From Eopsaltria australis (Eukaryota; Chordata; Aves; Passeriformes; Petroicidae): DNA of 64,000 nt. The notes beneath the pieces are model-generated. The model had not been told where the DNA came from, did not search any database, and saw nothing but the letters and a program-made list of their open reading frames with translations. The stretch spans positions 3,038,001 to 3,102,000 of the forward strand of contig JAVTVJ010000076.1 in the NCBI GenBank assembly GCA_034509425.1, given 5' to 3'. Within the stretch, counting starts at the first letter, position 1. Each line of letters opens with the position of its first letter. The position numbers and the translations under genes were made by a program. Of the stretch, positions 25,202-35,628 are shown in pieces.

Positions 25202-26078
25202 TATCATAGAATGCTTTGATTGGAAAGGACCCTTAAAGATCATCTAGTCACAATGCCACTGCACCTTCCACCAGAACATACTGTCGAGAGCCTCATCCAA
25301 CCTGTCCTTGAACACTTTCAGGGACATCTGCAAATTCTCTGGGCAACTGTGGCAGTGCCTCACTGCCCTCAGAGTAAAGAATTTCTTCCTCATATTTATC
25401 CTAAATCTGCCCTCTTTCAGGTTAAAGCCATTAACCCATGTCTATCACTACACGCCCTTGTAAAAAAGTCCTTCATCAGCTTTCCTGCAGCCCCTTTTAA
25501 GTATTAAAAGGCAGCCATAAGCTTTCCCCAGAATCTTCTCTTCTCCAGGCAGAACAACCCCAACTCTCTCAGATGTCTTCATAGGAAAAGTACTCCAGCC
25601 CTCTGATCACCTTGGTGTCCCTTTTCTGGACTCACGACAACAGGTCCATGTCATTCTTATTTTGGGGCACTCAGAGCTGGATGAGGTACTATAGGTAGAG
25701 TAAAGGGGGAGGATCCCCTTCCTCAACCTGCTGGCCATGCTGCTTTTGATGCAGTAGTTACATTGCCAGGTCATGTTGAGCTTCTGGTCAACCAATACTC
25801 CCAAAGCCCTTCTCTTCAGGGGTGCTCTCAATCCATTCTCTGCCCAGCCTGCATTTGTACTTGGGATTGCTCTGACTGATGTGCAGGACCTTGCACTTGG
25901 CCTTGTTGCACTACATGAGGTTTACATGGGCACACCTCCCAAGCCTGTCCAGGTCCTTCTGGAAGGCATCCCTTCCCTCTGGCACAGCAACTGTACCACA
26001 AGCTTGGTGCTGTCAGCAGACTTGCCAAAGGTGCCCTCAATTCTACCATCCATGCCACCTACACAGATGCTAAACAAT
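25202..26078 (-). mobile_element. CR1 LINE, about 880 bp, 3' end plus ORF2 C-terminus, broken
   Basis: The longest CR1 copy in the window. From the left it has the inverse 3' tail (ATCATAGAATGC), the 3' region (GTGCCTCACTGCCCTCAGAG, AAAGAATTTCTTCC) and then the C-terminal part of ORF2 read on the minus strand. Remnant peptides such as ALGVLVDQKLNMT (about 25765-25805) and, further in, LDRLGRCAHVNLM followed by a stop and then CNKAKCKVLH (about 25870-25960) match the end of the CR1 reverse transcriptase region. The in-frame stop and frame changes mean it cannot encode a working protein. The rest of ORF2, ORF1 and the 5' end are missing. The open frames listed inside it are remnants. Confidence 0.95.
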
Positions 26079-27227
26079 CATTTGAAGCTCTTCACTTTTA
26101 AAGGCCTGCTGTAAAATAGCAAGTTATTCTGGGGTGTGAGGGTAGGAGCTTTGGTCCTGGCCATCCCTGTCTTGCTCCCTGATTTGGAGCATCTTATTCA
26201 CCCTGCTCCAAATCATCTTTCACAGTAGTGTAAATTTTACTGAACCTGACAGATACACAACTATAAAATGGTGATACGGGAGACAATACGATTCTTTCTG
26301 CCCTAGTTATTCCTTAAGCATAATTTGAGAACTGCTCACCTCCTTGAGAAAAAAAATAGATAATGAGATTGTTATAGATGAACAAAAATGTTATATACAT
26401 GCAAAATGGTCTTGTTAATCAACAGAGCTCACTCCCTGCTGGAGGAAGCTCCAGAAGAACAACAGAAATCATTACCATGCTGGTAGCATTGATTAATTAG
26501 GAAAACAGCTTCTACTAATACTCATTAGCATTTATACATTGTAAAATCCACTAAATATATGTGTAAATAACTTCCCTAAAGTGACAAGTAAGGGTGCCTG
26601 AAGGGTGCCACATGATGCTACTGTTGTTTTCTGCTTGTGTGGGTTTTGCATCGCAAGAAATGCTTCTGCTAATAAAACCTGTAAGAGGGAGCTGGAATAG
26701 GAAGAGAACACATGGAAGGCACATTCTGAGACATGAGACAAGTTTGTCATAAGAGCAAACGAAAGCTGTATGCCGGGGCACATTTTCATGTGGCCAGACA
26801 AGGGAAGGTGGAATATGGGATTAAATCCAGGGTGCTGCCACCATGCAAAGTGTAGGTGAGGATTACACAGACCCTTTAGAGCCTCAGGAAAATACTGTGA
26901 GGAGGAGGACCATCTCCCCATGCTGGGACTAAGATCTGAACATGCTCTGGTTCCGCTTGAGGAAGGGGGTAGCAAAAGCAGACACACTCAGAAAGCATCT
27001 GTGCTGGCCCAGATGCTATCTCTTAGTGCCTTTTGTTTCACAGTATGAATTTCGGGGTAGAGGACTTTCAAATAATGTGGTTTAAATTTAGAAAGTGACC
27101 ATTCAGTTATCAGTGCAGTTGAAAATTATAATGAAATGGAGCCCAATAACTCCAAAATACTGGTCAAAAGATAATCATCTGTGTAATGTGTGTTTTCTGG
27201 AGTTCATGTGCAATTATCAAGCACTAT
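26079..27227. other. Non-coding, no gene seen
   Basis: No gene was seen. The stretch 26455-26545 combines ATTACCATGCTGG, TTGATTAATTAGG and CTCATTAGCAT, dense in homeodomain-type cores, and might be a conserved element; this needs an alignment. The minus-strand frame 26532-26987 (151 residues) has no recognisable features. Confidence 0.5.
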
Positions 27228-27340
27228 TTTCAGTCTGGGTTTCAGGAGTGTTCTGTTTAGTTCTTGGCTCTGCCACAGACTTCCTGCATGACCTTGGGCA
27301 AATCGGTTTCTTTTTCAGTGCCATCTGCAGCATAATACAC
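27228..27340 (+). mobile_element. MIR SINE remnant, plus strand
   Basis: The central block TTGGCTCTGCCACAGACTTC followed by CTGCATGACCTTGGGCAAAT and TTTCTTTTTCAGTGCC is a clear fit to the MIR core (ggctctgccacttactagctgtgtgaccttgggcaa...). This is the best preserved MIR in the window. It lies about 1 kb upstream of the CpG island. Confidence 0.85.
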
Positions 27341-28294
27341 TTTCCTCCCACTCTAAATTTGTCTTGTTGATGTGGATTATGGGGCTTTTGGAATAGGACA
27401 TCTCCTTGCTGTGTTCATTTAGTGAGGGGCACAGTGAGGCTCTGTACTTGTGACTTCTAAATAGATTTTAATGCACCAAGATCACCTCCCATGACCAGTG
27501 CAACCAGGTGGTAGGTATAAAATCATTAGCTGTATTGGAGATTTTAGTCAAAGCTGGGTTTTGTTGCATGCTTCCATTGTAGAACGTTTAATTTCAGCTG
27601 CTAAATTTTATAAGCAGTTTTTGTATTTATTTTCTTTCTCCTTTTTCACAGTGTAGCCCATGCCCTTCCGCTTTGTGGTTATTACCCTGGCCCCTGTGAT
27701 TAGTGTGGAGCTGCTGGTTGGTTTTGTTTACTTACTTGTTCTTTCACCTTCCCACTAAATTACAGTAGCAAATTTCCCAGGGCACAAATGTTTTATGGAA
27801 CGAGTGATGGGCGCTACGCTGCCGGTCCTCACAGGGACCTTCTTACCTGTACCTGGGTTATGACCTGCAGCCAAGTGGGAGGGATGGACAAAGTGAGAGA
27901 ACAACAGACTAGCAAACAAACAAAAGTAGCAGCATTTCAAAGCTCTTGCAGAGCACGGAATAGCTGAAGGTAGACGTTATTAAAAAAAAAAAAAAAAAAA
28001 AAAAGGAAAAAAGACATTAAAGTGATCACACTTTTCCTCTCTTGAATGACATACCTGGTCAGGCAGGGCCCTGGGCTCGACTCCTAGTGAAGGAAACCAA
28101 CTGAACAGATGATCAAACAGGTGCCTTATCACAATATCCTATTAAAACAGGCAAAGTGAGAACTGGGATATCAATTCACAAGTGCAGAAAACACTAAATA
28201 TATTTCCTTCCTACTAAAGCTAAAGAGACCAGCTCTTTGGACAGGTGTAGCTTTTACAGCAGAGTGTCACAGACTGTCCCAGACCTCTGTCTCA
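27341..28294. other. Island upstream flank, with A23 tract
   Basis: No gene was seen in this flank. A run of 23 A occupies 27982-28004, followed by GGAAAAAAG. Long dA:dT tracts upstream of promoters tend to exclude nucleosomes, though here it may simply be a slippage-prone homopolymer. No TATA or CCAAT element was found in a convincing position; the sequence CCCAATGCGC at about 28299 is a weak CCAAT-like match at the island edge. Confidence 0.5.
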
Positions 28295-28687
28295 GCCGCC
28301 CAATGCGCTCACATGCAGGCTGGATAGGGCTGCCATCCCGGAGCGTGTCCCCGTGCACAGCCAGCGGCCACCCAGGGGTACCGTGTCGGAAGGTACCGGG
28401 CTGGCGCTGCTCAGCAAGGGGACCCGGCTCCCGGCAGGGCTCGGCGTGCAGCTGAAGCCGCCCCGGACAGGGACGGGGGCGGCCGCCGGTGAGCGCAGAG
28501 CCGGCACTGCGCGCCCGCCCAGCGGCAGCGCAGGAGCGGGGACCCCCGAGGGCAGCGGGGGACACCGGGAGGCGCGGCGCCCTGCCGTGAGCGGGTGACC
28601 TTGGGCGAGTCGCCGAGAGGGCAGACGTTCCACAAGCACCTCCTCGGCCTCCAGCGGGCCGGGTCTGGGCGGTGGGAGCCCCGCGGC

Positions 28688-28717
28688 GGGCGGGGCCGGG
28701 GCTGGGGCCGGGGCGGG
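28688..28717 (+). promoter_or_regulatory. GC-box cluster and G-quadruplex motif
   Basis: The + strand has six consecutive G-runs of three or four (28688-28690, 28692-28695, 28698-28701, 28704-28707, 28710-28713, 28715-28717) separated by one or two bases. The start is a perfect GC box, GGGCGGGGC at 28688-28696, the Sp1/KLF binding site. Four or more G-runs with loops this short satisfy the standard quadruplex rule. The position, about 150-230 bases upstream of the candidate first-exon donor at 28924, is where a core promoter would be expected. Confidence 0.75.
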
Positions 28718-28749
28718 CGGCGGCGGCGCGGTCCCTCCCCGCGGGCGGG

Positions 28750-28923
28750 AGGCGGGCGCGGGCCGCGCTCCCGGCAGGCTGCGCTGGGCTGCGCTGAGCT
28801 CGGCGCGGCGCCGGGCGGGGAGCGCCCCACTCCTTGTCCTTCCTCGCCTCTCGCCACAGCCCAAGGCGGCATGGAGACCCAGCGCGGGAGGCCGCGGGGC
28901 AGCGCCTGGAGCTGAGCCGGCCG
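28750..28923 (+). other. Candidate 5' non-coding first exon
   Basis: Tentative. A consensus-like donor CCG|GTGCGT closes the segment at 28923/28924, and it lies just downstream of the GC-box cluster. Inside, an ATG at 28871 opens a 14-codon frame ending at TGA 28913-28915, which would behave as an upstream open frame in a leader exon. The 5' limit is arbitrary. Alternative donors at 28489 and 29148 and an alternative start codon at 28964 (G at -3 and +4) cannot be excluded without transcripts. Confidence 0.3.
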
Positions 28924-29269
28924 GTGCGTACCCGCCTGGGGCTCGGGGAAGGGCGCGGAGGCGATGGCGGAGAAACTTTCCGCCGGGCAAACTCGGCGGT
29001 GCTCGGGGGCTCCGGGGGCTGCGGTCGCGACTCGGAGAAACTTCTGCCGCGGGGACTCGGCCGTCCCTGCACTGTGCCCGCGTCCCGCTCCCATCCCTGC
29101 GCCGCTCCCTGTCAGCGGCCGGTCCCGCTCCCGCTCTGCCCCGCAAGGTGCAGCAGTGGGCGGCTGCCCCGGCTGCGCTCCCCGCCTCGCACCGGGGTTT
29201 AGCTCGCAAGCAGGCGCGACCTGGGTTTTCGTGTTTTACAGATTCCCTCGCCGCCTTTTCAGTGCTTTG

Positions 29270-29340
29270 ATTTTGTAGTTTTTTTGGTGGTGGTAGTTTT
29301 TTTTTGTTTTTTGATTTGTTGTTTTTTGTTTTTTTTTTTA
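29270..29340 (+). repeat. T/G-rich low-complexity tract
   Basis: Runs of T up to ten long are broken by single G or by GGTGGTGG within the 3' half of the CpG island. Together with the CTGT repeats near 29484-29507 it makes an island segment unusually poor in C on the + strand. It has no coding value. Confidence 0.85.
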
Positions 29341-29850
29341 ACTTGTGGCAGCGAGGGCGAGGGGGTGAGCGTGTCTGTCGCTACTCTTCAGCTGCAGTTG
29401 CTCTTGGCTGAGCCTGGGGACTGGCGGCAGCTGCTTGGGCTGGGGAGAGACGGGTGTTACCGGAGGACCTGCCTGTTCGTATTTCTGTCTTTCTGTCTGT
29501 CTGTCTATTTTTTCCTCAGTGTTTTTAGGCGGGAGGGCTCGCCTTGTCCTCCCTGTTCTCAGGCTCCGGAGCCGGGGCGCTGGCTGGAGCTGGGAGAGCG
29601 CGGGGTCCGGGACAGCGGGGGCAGCAGCCGTGTCCCCGCGTCCCTGCAGAGCTTTGCTGGGGCTGCCCGCTGCGGGCTCCCCATCCCCTCCGCCGTGCCG
29701 GGGACTGCCCTCTGCGCGCCCCGAAACTCGGACCGTGTGCGAGCGTCGGTGACTGTCCGTCCGTGTGTCTGTGTGTGTGCAAGGGCTGGGCGTGCCTGGG
29801 GTGTGCACCCCGGGGAAGGGAACCTGCTCCGGCTGGCGATGGGTTTAACG

Positions 29851-32800
29851 TGGTGCTCCCAGCTCGAACTTCTGCTATTAAAGGAAGTGATCCAGCCTCT
29901 CTTGTCCACTTTTTGAATCCCACTGGATTATTTGCAGGAGGAAAAGAGAGCCGCAGTGCCCCGAGGAATGCATCAGTGGGTGTATTTTACCTTTTTTTTC
30001 ATTTTTTTTATTACTATTTTTCATGGTGGCTTAATGCCCTTGCTTTGTGTTGAGAGGATTAAGTGTTGTCGAGTGTCCTTAGTCCCAGATTCAATTAAAA
30101 TAAATACAAGTACACGGGACATAAAGGGAAATAAGCACTGGCATCCCGGCAGAGGCACTAAGGCATCAAGTTTGGTTAAGAGGAAGGGACTTGAGGAAAT
30201 GAATGATTCTGTTTGTACTCATTTGCTTTCCCTTTGCATTGCTGTCAGACAGCTTAGAGAGGTGTGTATCTTTTGATCAGGGTTTGTGTGTTCTTAACCA
30301 GTTTCTGTCCAGCAGAAAGAAAGAAGTCATCTCCACAGGCCACAGGTGTTTTAACTTACCTTTCATTTAGCAAATACTCTATGAAATTTGGTTTGAGCTC
30401 TCAGCAAAGGAATTAAAAATCAGGAGAGGATGAACTGTGAGGAATGCAGAGGAGAGTTGCTGCACCATTCTAGTTGCTTCCTGGATGCTCTGCTTTCACT
30501 GAAGTCTCATTCCTGGTCTGGAGCAGTTGAGGGCGGGTATAAGCATTAGCTGGGAAAGCAGAACAAGGCAGAACAGCCTGGCTAGTACTTGTCTGTCTCT
30601 TCCTGCTGACATTCAGAGGGTTGCTCCTTCAAGTTAACAAAAATTTCCTTTTGTTGCTGGAGAGAACTTGGTGGTGGGTGCAAGGACAGAAGGAGTGATC
30701 CCTTCGGATCTAGCTTGCTGTTGGAGAGTGCTACTGAGAAAGAGCTTACAGGTGTGATCGTTGTGTTCCAAAAGACACTGGAGTCTTGTTGGGAGAGCCA
30801 GATAGGAGAAAATGTACTGCAGGACTGCAAACTATGAATATCCCTCTGTCTGATCCTTTGGTGGTGCTAGTGTTGTAGAAAATCAGCAGGTTGGCTGTGC
30901 TTGTCTTGATGCAGCAAATCATAGTTTTATTTACTTTTGTTTCTGTTTATTTTTCATCTTGATCCTTAACATAGCATCTGTTGGCATTGTAGTGACTGTA
31001 CTCCATACCTGCGTGCTGAAGGTGTGTAGGATGATTCCTGAACTGTGTGTTGCATTACTGTGTTGTTGTCCTGTGTGATTGACAGTGATTGGGTATAGCC
31101 CCCTCCCCCAACTTCCCCAAATGCTGGCTTGCTCTGGTTCTCACACGAGAGCCTTCTGTTCCGCCAGATTATATTGTCATGGCTCCCACCGTGTTGCACT
31201 ACTGTGACCTGATGTACTCTGGTTGGTGGATTCTGTCAGATACAATGAAATGAACAATTAGGAGGCAGTTAGGTTGTTTAGCCATTGCTTGTTAGGAGCA
31301 GTTTGTAGGTGCTGTTCCACTACAGATATATTTCTGTGATGAGTTCTAAAATATCTTCCGACACATGCCAGCTGCAGTCATACAGCTTGTATTTACAGGC
31401 AGGTTTTTATGAAGGACAGAAAGTTGGTTAGGATAAGGTTTGTTTTAGAATGGTATGCCAGTGTGAAACATCATGCTTCTGGATGCAGGTTTGAATCCCT
31501 TACAGTTCAGCAGTGTCTTAAATTTCCTGACTGTTTGATGAGTATTTGCTTGCTTATGTGAAGGGTTTCATGACTTCTGCCTGCAGTACATAACACAAAA
31601 GCTCTTGGCACTGTTAAGACCCTTATTGTGCAGGCTGGAAGTTCCAAGGCAGAATGGGCAGGGACTCAAAATTCCTGCGACAGAGGTGAAATCCTGGCTA
31701 CACTGACATCAGTGGGAGTTTTGCCATAGATGACAATGGGCCAAAACTTCAATCCAGAAGTAGTTCTCCGTTCTTGTTGGTAATCCTGGTGTATTCTCTA
31801 GGGAAGCTTTTGCTTTTCTGCTGCCACCCAGACTGAGTCTGTTAGGCAGAGAAGATAGAAGTCTCTTAGGATGTCATGCTGTGCCTTTCACAAGCACAGC
31901 ATTCTTGGGAAGGAAATCAGGGCAGATAGGGGTGGAAACAAAACCCCAAATGTGGACACATGCTGACTGTCTTGCTGCTTGTGTCCTGAGTCATTCCCAG
32001 GAACATGGATCAAGAACTCTAAACTGAGCACAATTAGCTTCTTGAAACTGCAGAGGAGGGATCTGTCAATGCCTGCAGCCAGTGCATCTCCCAGTCCCTG
32101 CTTCTGCATTTGCAAATTATTGTTTTAGTGACAGACATTCAATATGTGAAGCAACAGTACATTCATTAATTCAGCCTGCTTAGCGTGTGCACACTGAGTT
32201 TTCTGTGTATCTGTGTATGTGATCTAGTGAGTTATTCTTGGAGACACTTCGTATGTCCAGCATCTAGATAAAATTTTATGTTACATGACAGTGACAAATG
32301 GGAAATGTTTGCTACTTTTTTCCATGACTTGAAAGGTATGTGGTACAGAATGTCAGAATATGCATTTAATCAGTGTTGATTGAAAGCTGGTCTAGGTTAT
32401 GGCCATGTAATAAAACTGATCATTTTAACAAGAATGTGTTGCTTCAGTTTATTATATTCAGAGGTTTTGTTAATATATACCAAAAACATTGACTGGGATT
32501 GAGGTATTTGAATCGGTCTGATTTTTAAAGATTTTTTTTCCAGTGGAAACACTGTGGTGTCTGCAATTCTAGTGTGGACAGTTTTCTTTTACAGTACCTT
32601 CTTCTACCATGCTTTCATGCCAGCCTTTTAGATATTTTGCTCCTGTATGATGATGAAAGAAATGAAAATATAAACTAATGTGAAACTGAGTAGCCTGTCT
32701 TGCATGTGCATCCTTGCATGCGTGTCCTTACTTTAAAAGACTTAAATAAGGAGAACATGTTGAGCAATTATAAATTATACCTTGTTAATGTCTCTTAGCT

Positions 32801-33090
32801 TGTTTGCTGTGAGGATTTATGCATCTAAAACAAAACAGTACTAATTCTTAATTACTTTATACAAGTGCACAGGCCTCATTTTGTCCCAGTATAAAAAATT
32901 ATAGATACTGTAACAGGCATTGTGTTAGACCCTGAAGTCATATGAGTGGTTAACATCTGGATGTGTATATTAATGGCAAGTAAGTTTTGGGCACTGTTAG
33001 TACTGTCAGGATGCAAAAGATGGCAGTGCTGTGAAGAGGGTTCTGAGCAAACCTCTGCTCTGTGATCTGCATGGACTTCCAGCTTCTGGG
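29851..33090. other. Intron-like non-coding sequence, G/T-rich on plus
   Basis: No exon with recognisable coding content was found downstream of the island. Rows such as 31261-31320 (A10 C9 G20 T21) show marked G and T excess on +. No transposon was recognised. The minus-strand frames in this stretch have no family likeness. Confidence 0.55.
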
Positions 33091-33180
33091 TTTGTGGTTT
33101 TTTTTTTGGTTTTTTTTTTTGTTTTTTTTTTTTTTTTGTTGTTTTTTTTTTTTTGTTTGTTTGTTTGTTTTTGTTTTTTT
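33091..33180 (+). repeat. T-rich tract with TTTG repeats
   Basis: About 90 bases are almost entirely T with isolated G, ending in several TTTG units before TTTTTTTATAAG. The minus-strand frame 32950-33627 reads through it as a lysine-rich run; this is an artefact. Confidence 0.95.
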
Positions 33181-33389
33181 ATAAGTGCAAGTCAAAGAAT
33201 TGATGATAACCATTATTATATTCTTTGCTCTGTGTCTAAGCCCTAAGTATTTTATTATCTTCAGTGCTTGTACTTGAGGGCTGAGCTGGAGGCAGGGACT
33301 TGCTGGGTGCTGGACATGAACATGCGTGTGTGGTGTGAGAAATGCTGTTCTTAGCTTGCTTGTTTTTCTTAACTTCATGTGCAGTACTA

Positions 33390-33795
33390 CAGGCTGGGGG
33401 AAGAGTGGCTTGAAAGCTGCACAGTGGAAAAGGACCTGGAGGTGGTGATCAGCAGTGGCTGAACATGATCCAAGGTGTGCCCAGATGGCCAAGAAGGCCA
33501 GTGGCACCCTGGCCTGTACCAGCAATGGTGTGGCCAGCAGGACCAGGTCAGGGATTGTCCCCTGTACTTGGCACTGGTGAGATTGGATATTAAGAAAAAT
33601 TTCCTCATTGAAAGGGCTGTCAACCACTGGAAGAGGCTGCTAAGGGAAGTGCCACCAAACCTGGAGGGATTTAAAGGAAGTGTAGATGTGGCACTTGGGG
33701 ACATGGTGTAGTGGTGGACTTGGCAATGCTGGGTTAATGGTTGGACTGGATGGTCTTAGAGATATTTTCCAATATAAATGATTCTATGATTCTGT
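33390..33795 (+). mobile_element. CR1 LINE with internal deletion, plus strand
   Basis: The left part (CTGGGGGAAGAGTGGCTTG, AAAGGACCTGGAGGTGGTG, GTGTGCCCAGATGGCCAAG, GGCACTGGTGA) comes from the ORF2 C-terminal coding part. It then jumps at about 33580/33581 to GATTGGATATTAAGAAAAAT of the 3' region and continues normally to ATTCTATGATTCTGTG. By comparison with the family as I remember it, several hundred bases between the two parts are missing. The 3' end belongs to the 'cttggcaatgctgggttaatggttggactggat' subtype. Frames are broken by TGA/TAG codons. Confidence 0.93.
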
Positions 33796-35334
33796 GAAAA
33801 CTAAAAAATACAGGGGCTTTTTTGGGTGAATTGGTGTTGCATGGGATTAGTAGCAATGCTACCACTGATATGAAAACTTCCTGATTTTACTCTTTTTTTT
33901 TTCTTGAAAGAATCAAGAGCAGACCTTGAGTAGGGTTGCAGGGATGTAAAGAGATGCAGGGTTTTGTGTTGGAAAATTCTCCGTTATCTTATTGAGCTGT
34001 TGTTGTTTTTGCTTCTGTTCTTGGAGTATGAGCCTGGTTACTATAATAATTATACCTAAATGTGTCTATGCCTGTACTGCGTGTCATCCATAGTAAATCA
34101 AAGGCATGGACCCTGCAGGCGCTTAAAGCAAGTTAACACAAATTAAAAACACCAGTGGCTTTGCCTGGGAGAAAACAATATTTTATTTCTTTTTCCTAGA
34201 TGATGACACTACTGATTGTATGGCTTCCAGTGCGTGAGCGTAACTTCCTTTGACATCAGTGCATGTTGGCTTGGTCATTACACGTGTGCCAGCACAGGGC
34301 AGCCCCTGCTGCAGGGCTTCAGTGGAGCTCTCCTCTGCTCCTGCAGAGTCCACAGCTCCATCCCTTGGCTGCAGAGTTGGTTGGAGAGATGTGGCAATAT
34401 GTGGGGTGGCTCCTCTGAACTGAAATCCTTCTTCCTTTTCTGCTATCTAAGCTGATATCTCCCTTCTTTTAAAAGCCACCTCTAAATTTAAAAAATTTAA
34501 TTTTAAATGGGTTTAGCAGCCCATCCTGAGATGTTCTGGGCTTTCCAGGCAGGTGGCCATCAGCAGGCTGAGTTAGTTCACTTCTGTCTTTAGTGGAGCT
34601 GGTGGTGGGTTTTAATGCTGACTAATAAGAATTGCTTTTGAGCCATTCAGAGCTCTTGAAATCCTGCCCTGCAGCATTTCCAGCTTCTTAGCTTGGTCCT
34701 ATGGAGCATCTGGGGAGAGGGAAATAGTTTTGAAGACTTCCTGTAGTGCTGGTGAGAAATGATCTGTCACCAGCATTGGAAATGCACCAGAAACACAACT
34801 TGTTTCTGCTTGCACGGTGCAAACCAGCCATAAATAACGTTTCTTCCATGTCTTTGCAGACTTCAAAGAGTCTTCCAGCTGTTGCAGGAAGCCTTGTGAG
34901 AGAAGGTAGCTGCAAGTTTAATTGTAGCTTCAGGACTTTAGCTCAATCAAAATCCAAACAATCTGATAAAAATTACAGGCACTTGAATGTTGTTAAAGGT
35001 TAAAAGCGAGCCCTCTTCAGAAAGATATTAATGGTTTGCATCTTAAAATAAAGGAGCTTATTAATATTCCTAAATAACATTGAACATACATTATTTTTGC
35101 CTTTGAACCATCTGAGCACTTCGCATGATAGTGCAGGTTATATTTCTTGATAAGTGCGTATAATGACAGTATAAATGTCAATTTTGCTATCAGATGTGTA
35201 GCACTAGTATCTTCTTAATATTAAACATGATTATGTCCCATATTGCTTAAACAAATCATGGCACCCAGAGTCTTAAGAGGATGCCTTTCTATTCTGCTAC
35301 AGGGTGGATTTTTTTGATGATTCCTCATATTTAA
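33796..35334. other. Non-coding, no gene seen
   Basis: Unique sequence without a recognisable gene or repeat. A GC-richer patch at 34260-34400 has no CpG enrichment. Confidence 0.55.
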
Positions 35335-35628
35335 TGGAATCCGAGAATGGTTCGGGTTGGAAGGGACCTTAAAGATTAGGTAGTTCCAACCCTTCTACCA
35401 TGGGCATGGACACATTCCACTAGATCACATTGCTCAAAGCCCTATCCAACATGGCTTTGAACAGTTCCAGGGATGGAGTAGCCACAACTTTGCTGGGTAA
35501 TCTGTTTCAGTGCCTCACCACCCTCACAGTAAATAATTTCTTCGTAATATCCAATCTAAACCCGGCCTCTTTCAGTTTTAAGAGACTACCCCTTATTCTA
35601 TCACTACATGCCCTTGAAAAATGTTCAC
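35335..35628 (-). mobile_element. CR1 LINE 3'-end fragment, minus strand
   Basis: GGAATCCGAGAATGGTTCGG, TTGGAAGGGACCTTAAAG, CATGGGCATGGACACATTCC, AGTTCCAGGGATGGAGTAGC, CAGTGCCTCACCACCCTCAC and TAAATAATTTCTTCG are consecutive reverse-complement CR1 blocks. It is the same 3' subtype as the copies at 50.7 and 61.9 kb. It is followed without a gap by a piece from much further upstream in the same kind of element. Confidence 0.94.

Larger units (their letters stand above)
28295..29850. promoter_or_regulatory. CpG island, likely TATA-less promoter
   Basis: CpG dinucleotides are almost absent elsewhere in the window but dense here; the row 28681-28740 alone contains about a dozen. The island spans about 1.55 kb, includes Sp1-type GC boxes and lacks a TATA box. 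In vertebrates such islands mark promoters of broadly expressed or developmental genes. Direction is not fixed by the island itself. Rightward transcription is favoured because G exceeds C and T/G tracts face T-side on the + strand downstream, and because splice-donor-like sites (CCG|GTGAGC at 28489, CCG|GTGCGT at 28924, AAG|GTGCAG at 29148) are on +. All minus and plus frames are open over long stretches simply because stop codons are rare at this GC content. The gene served is unknown. Confidence 0.9.

Noticed and set aside
25607..26114. Frames of 74-113 residues on both strands
   Set aside because: The minus ones are broken CR1 ORF2 remnants and the plus ones are their antisense shadows.
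28060..28090. GGCTCGACTCC as a tRNA or SINE B box
   Set aside because: Only a partial match, with no A box at the proper distance and no cloverleaf.
28254..29209. Long minus-strand open frames of 227, 272 and 305 residues in the CpG island
   Set aside because: All three minus frames are open at once, which is the expected result of very high GC with few stop codons. The translations are Pro/Arg/Ala/Gly-rich with no domain, and no real gene can occupy all three frames.
29284..29916. Plus-strand 210-residue frame and its overlapping shadows
   Set aside because: The N-terminus is a translation of a T/G low-complexity tract and the rest is GC-rich chance sequence. Overlapping frames on both strands are equally open.
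32950..33627. 225-residue minus-strand frame with a lysine-rich run
   Set aside because: It crosses a CR1 fragment and reads the T-rich tract as lysine and asparagine codons, so it is an artefact of two repeats joined by chance.
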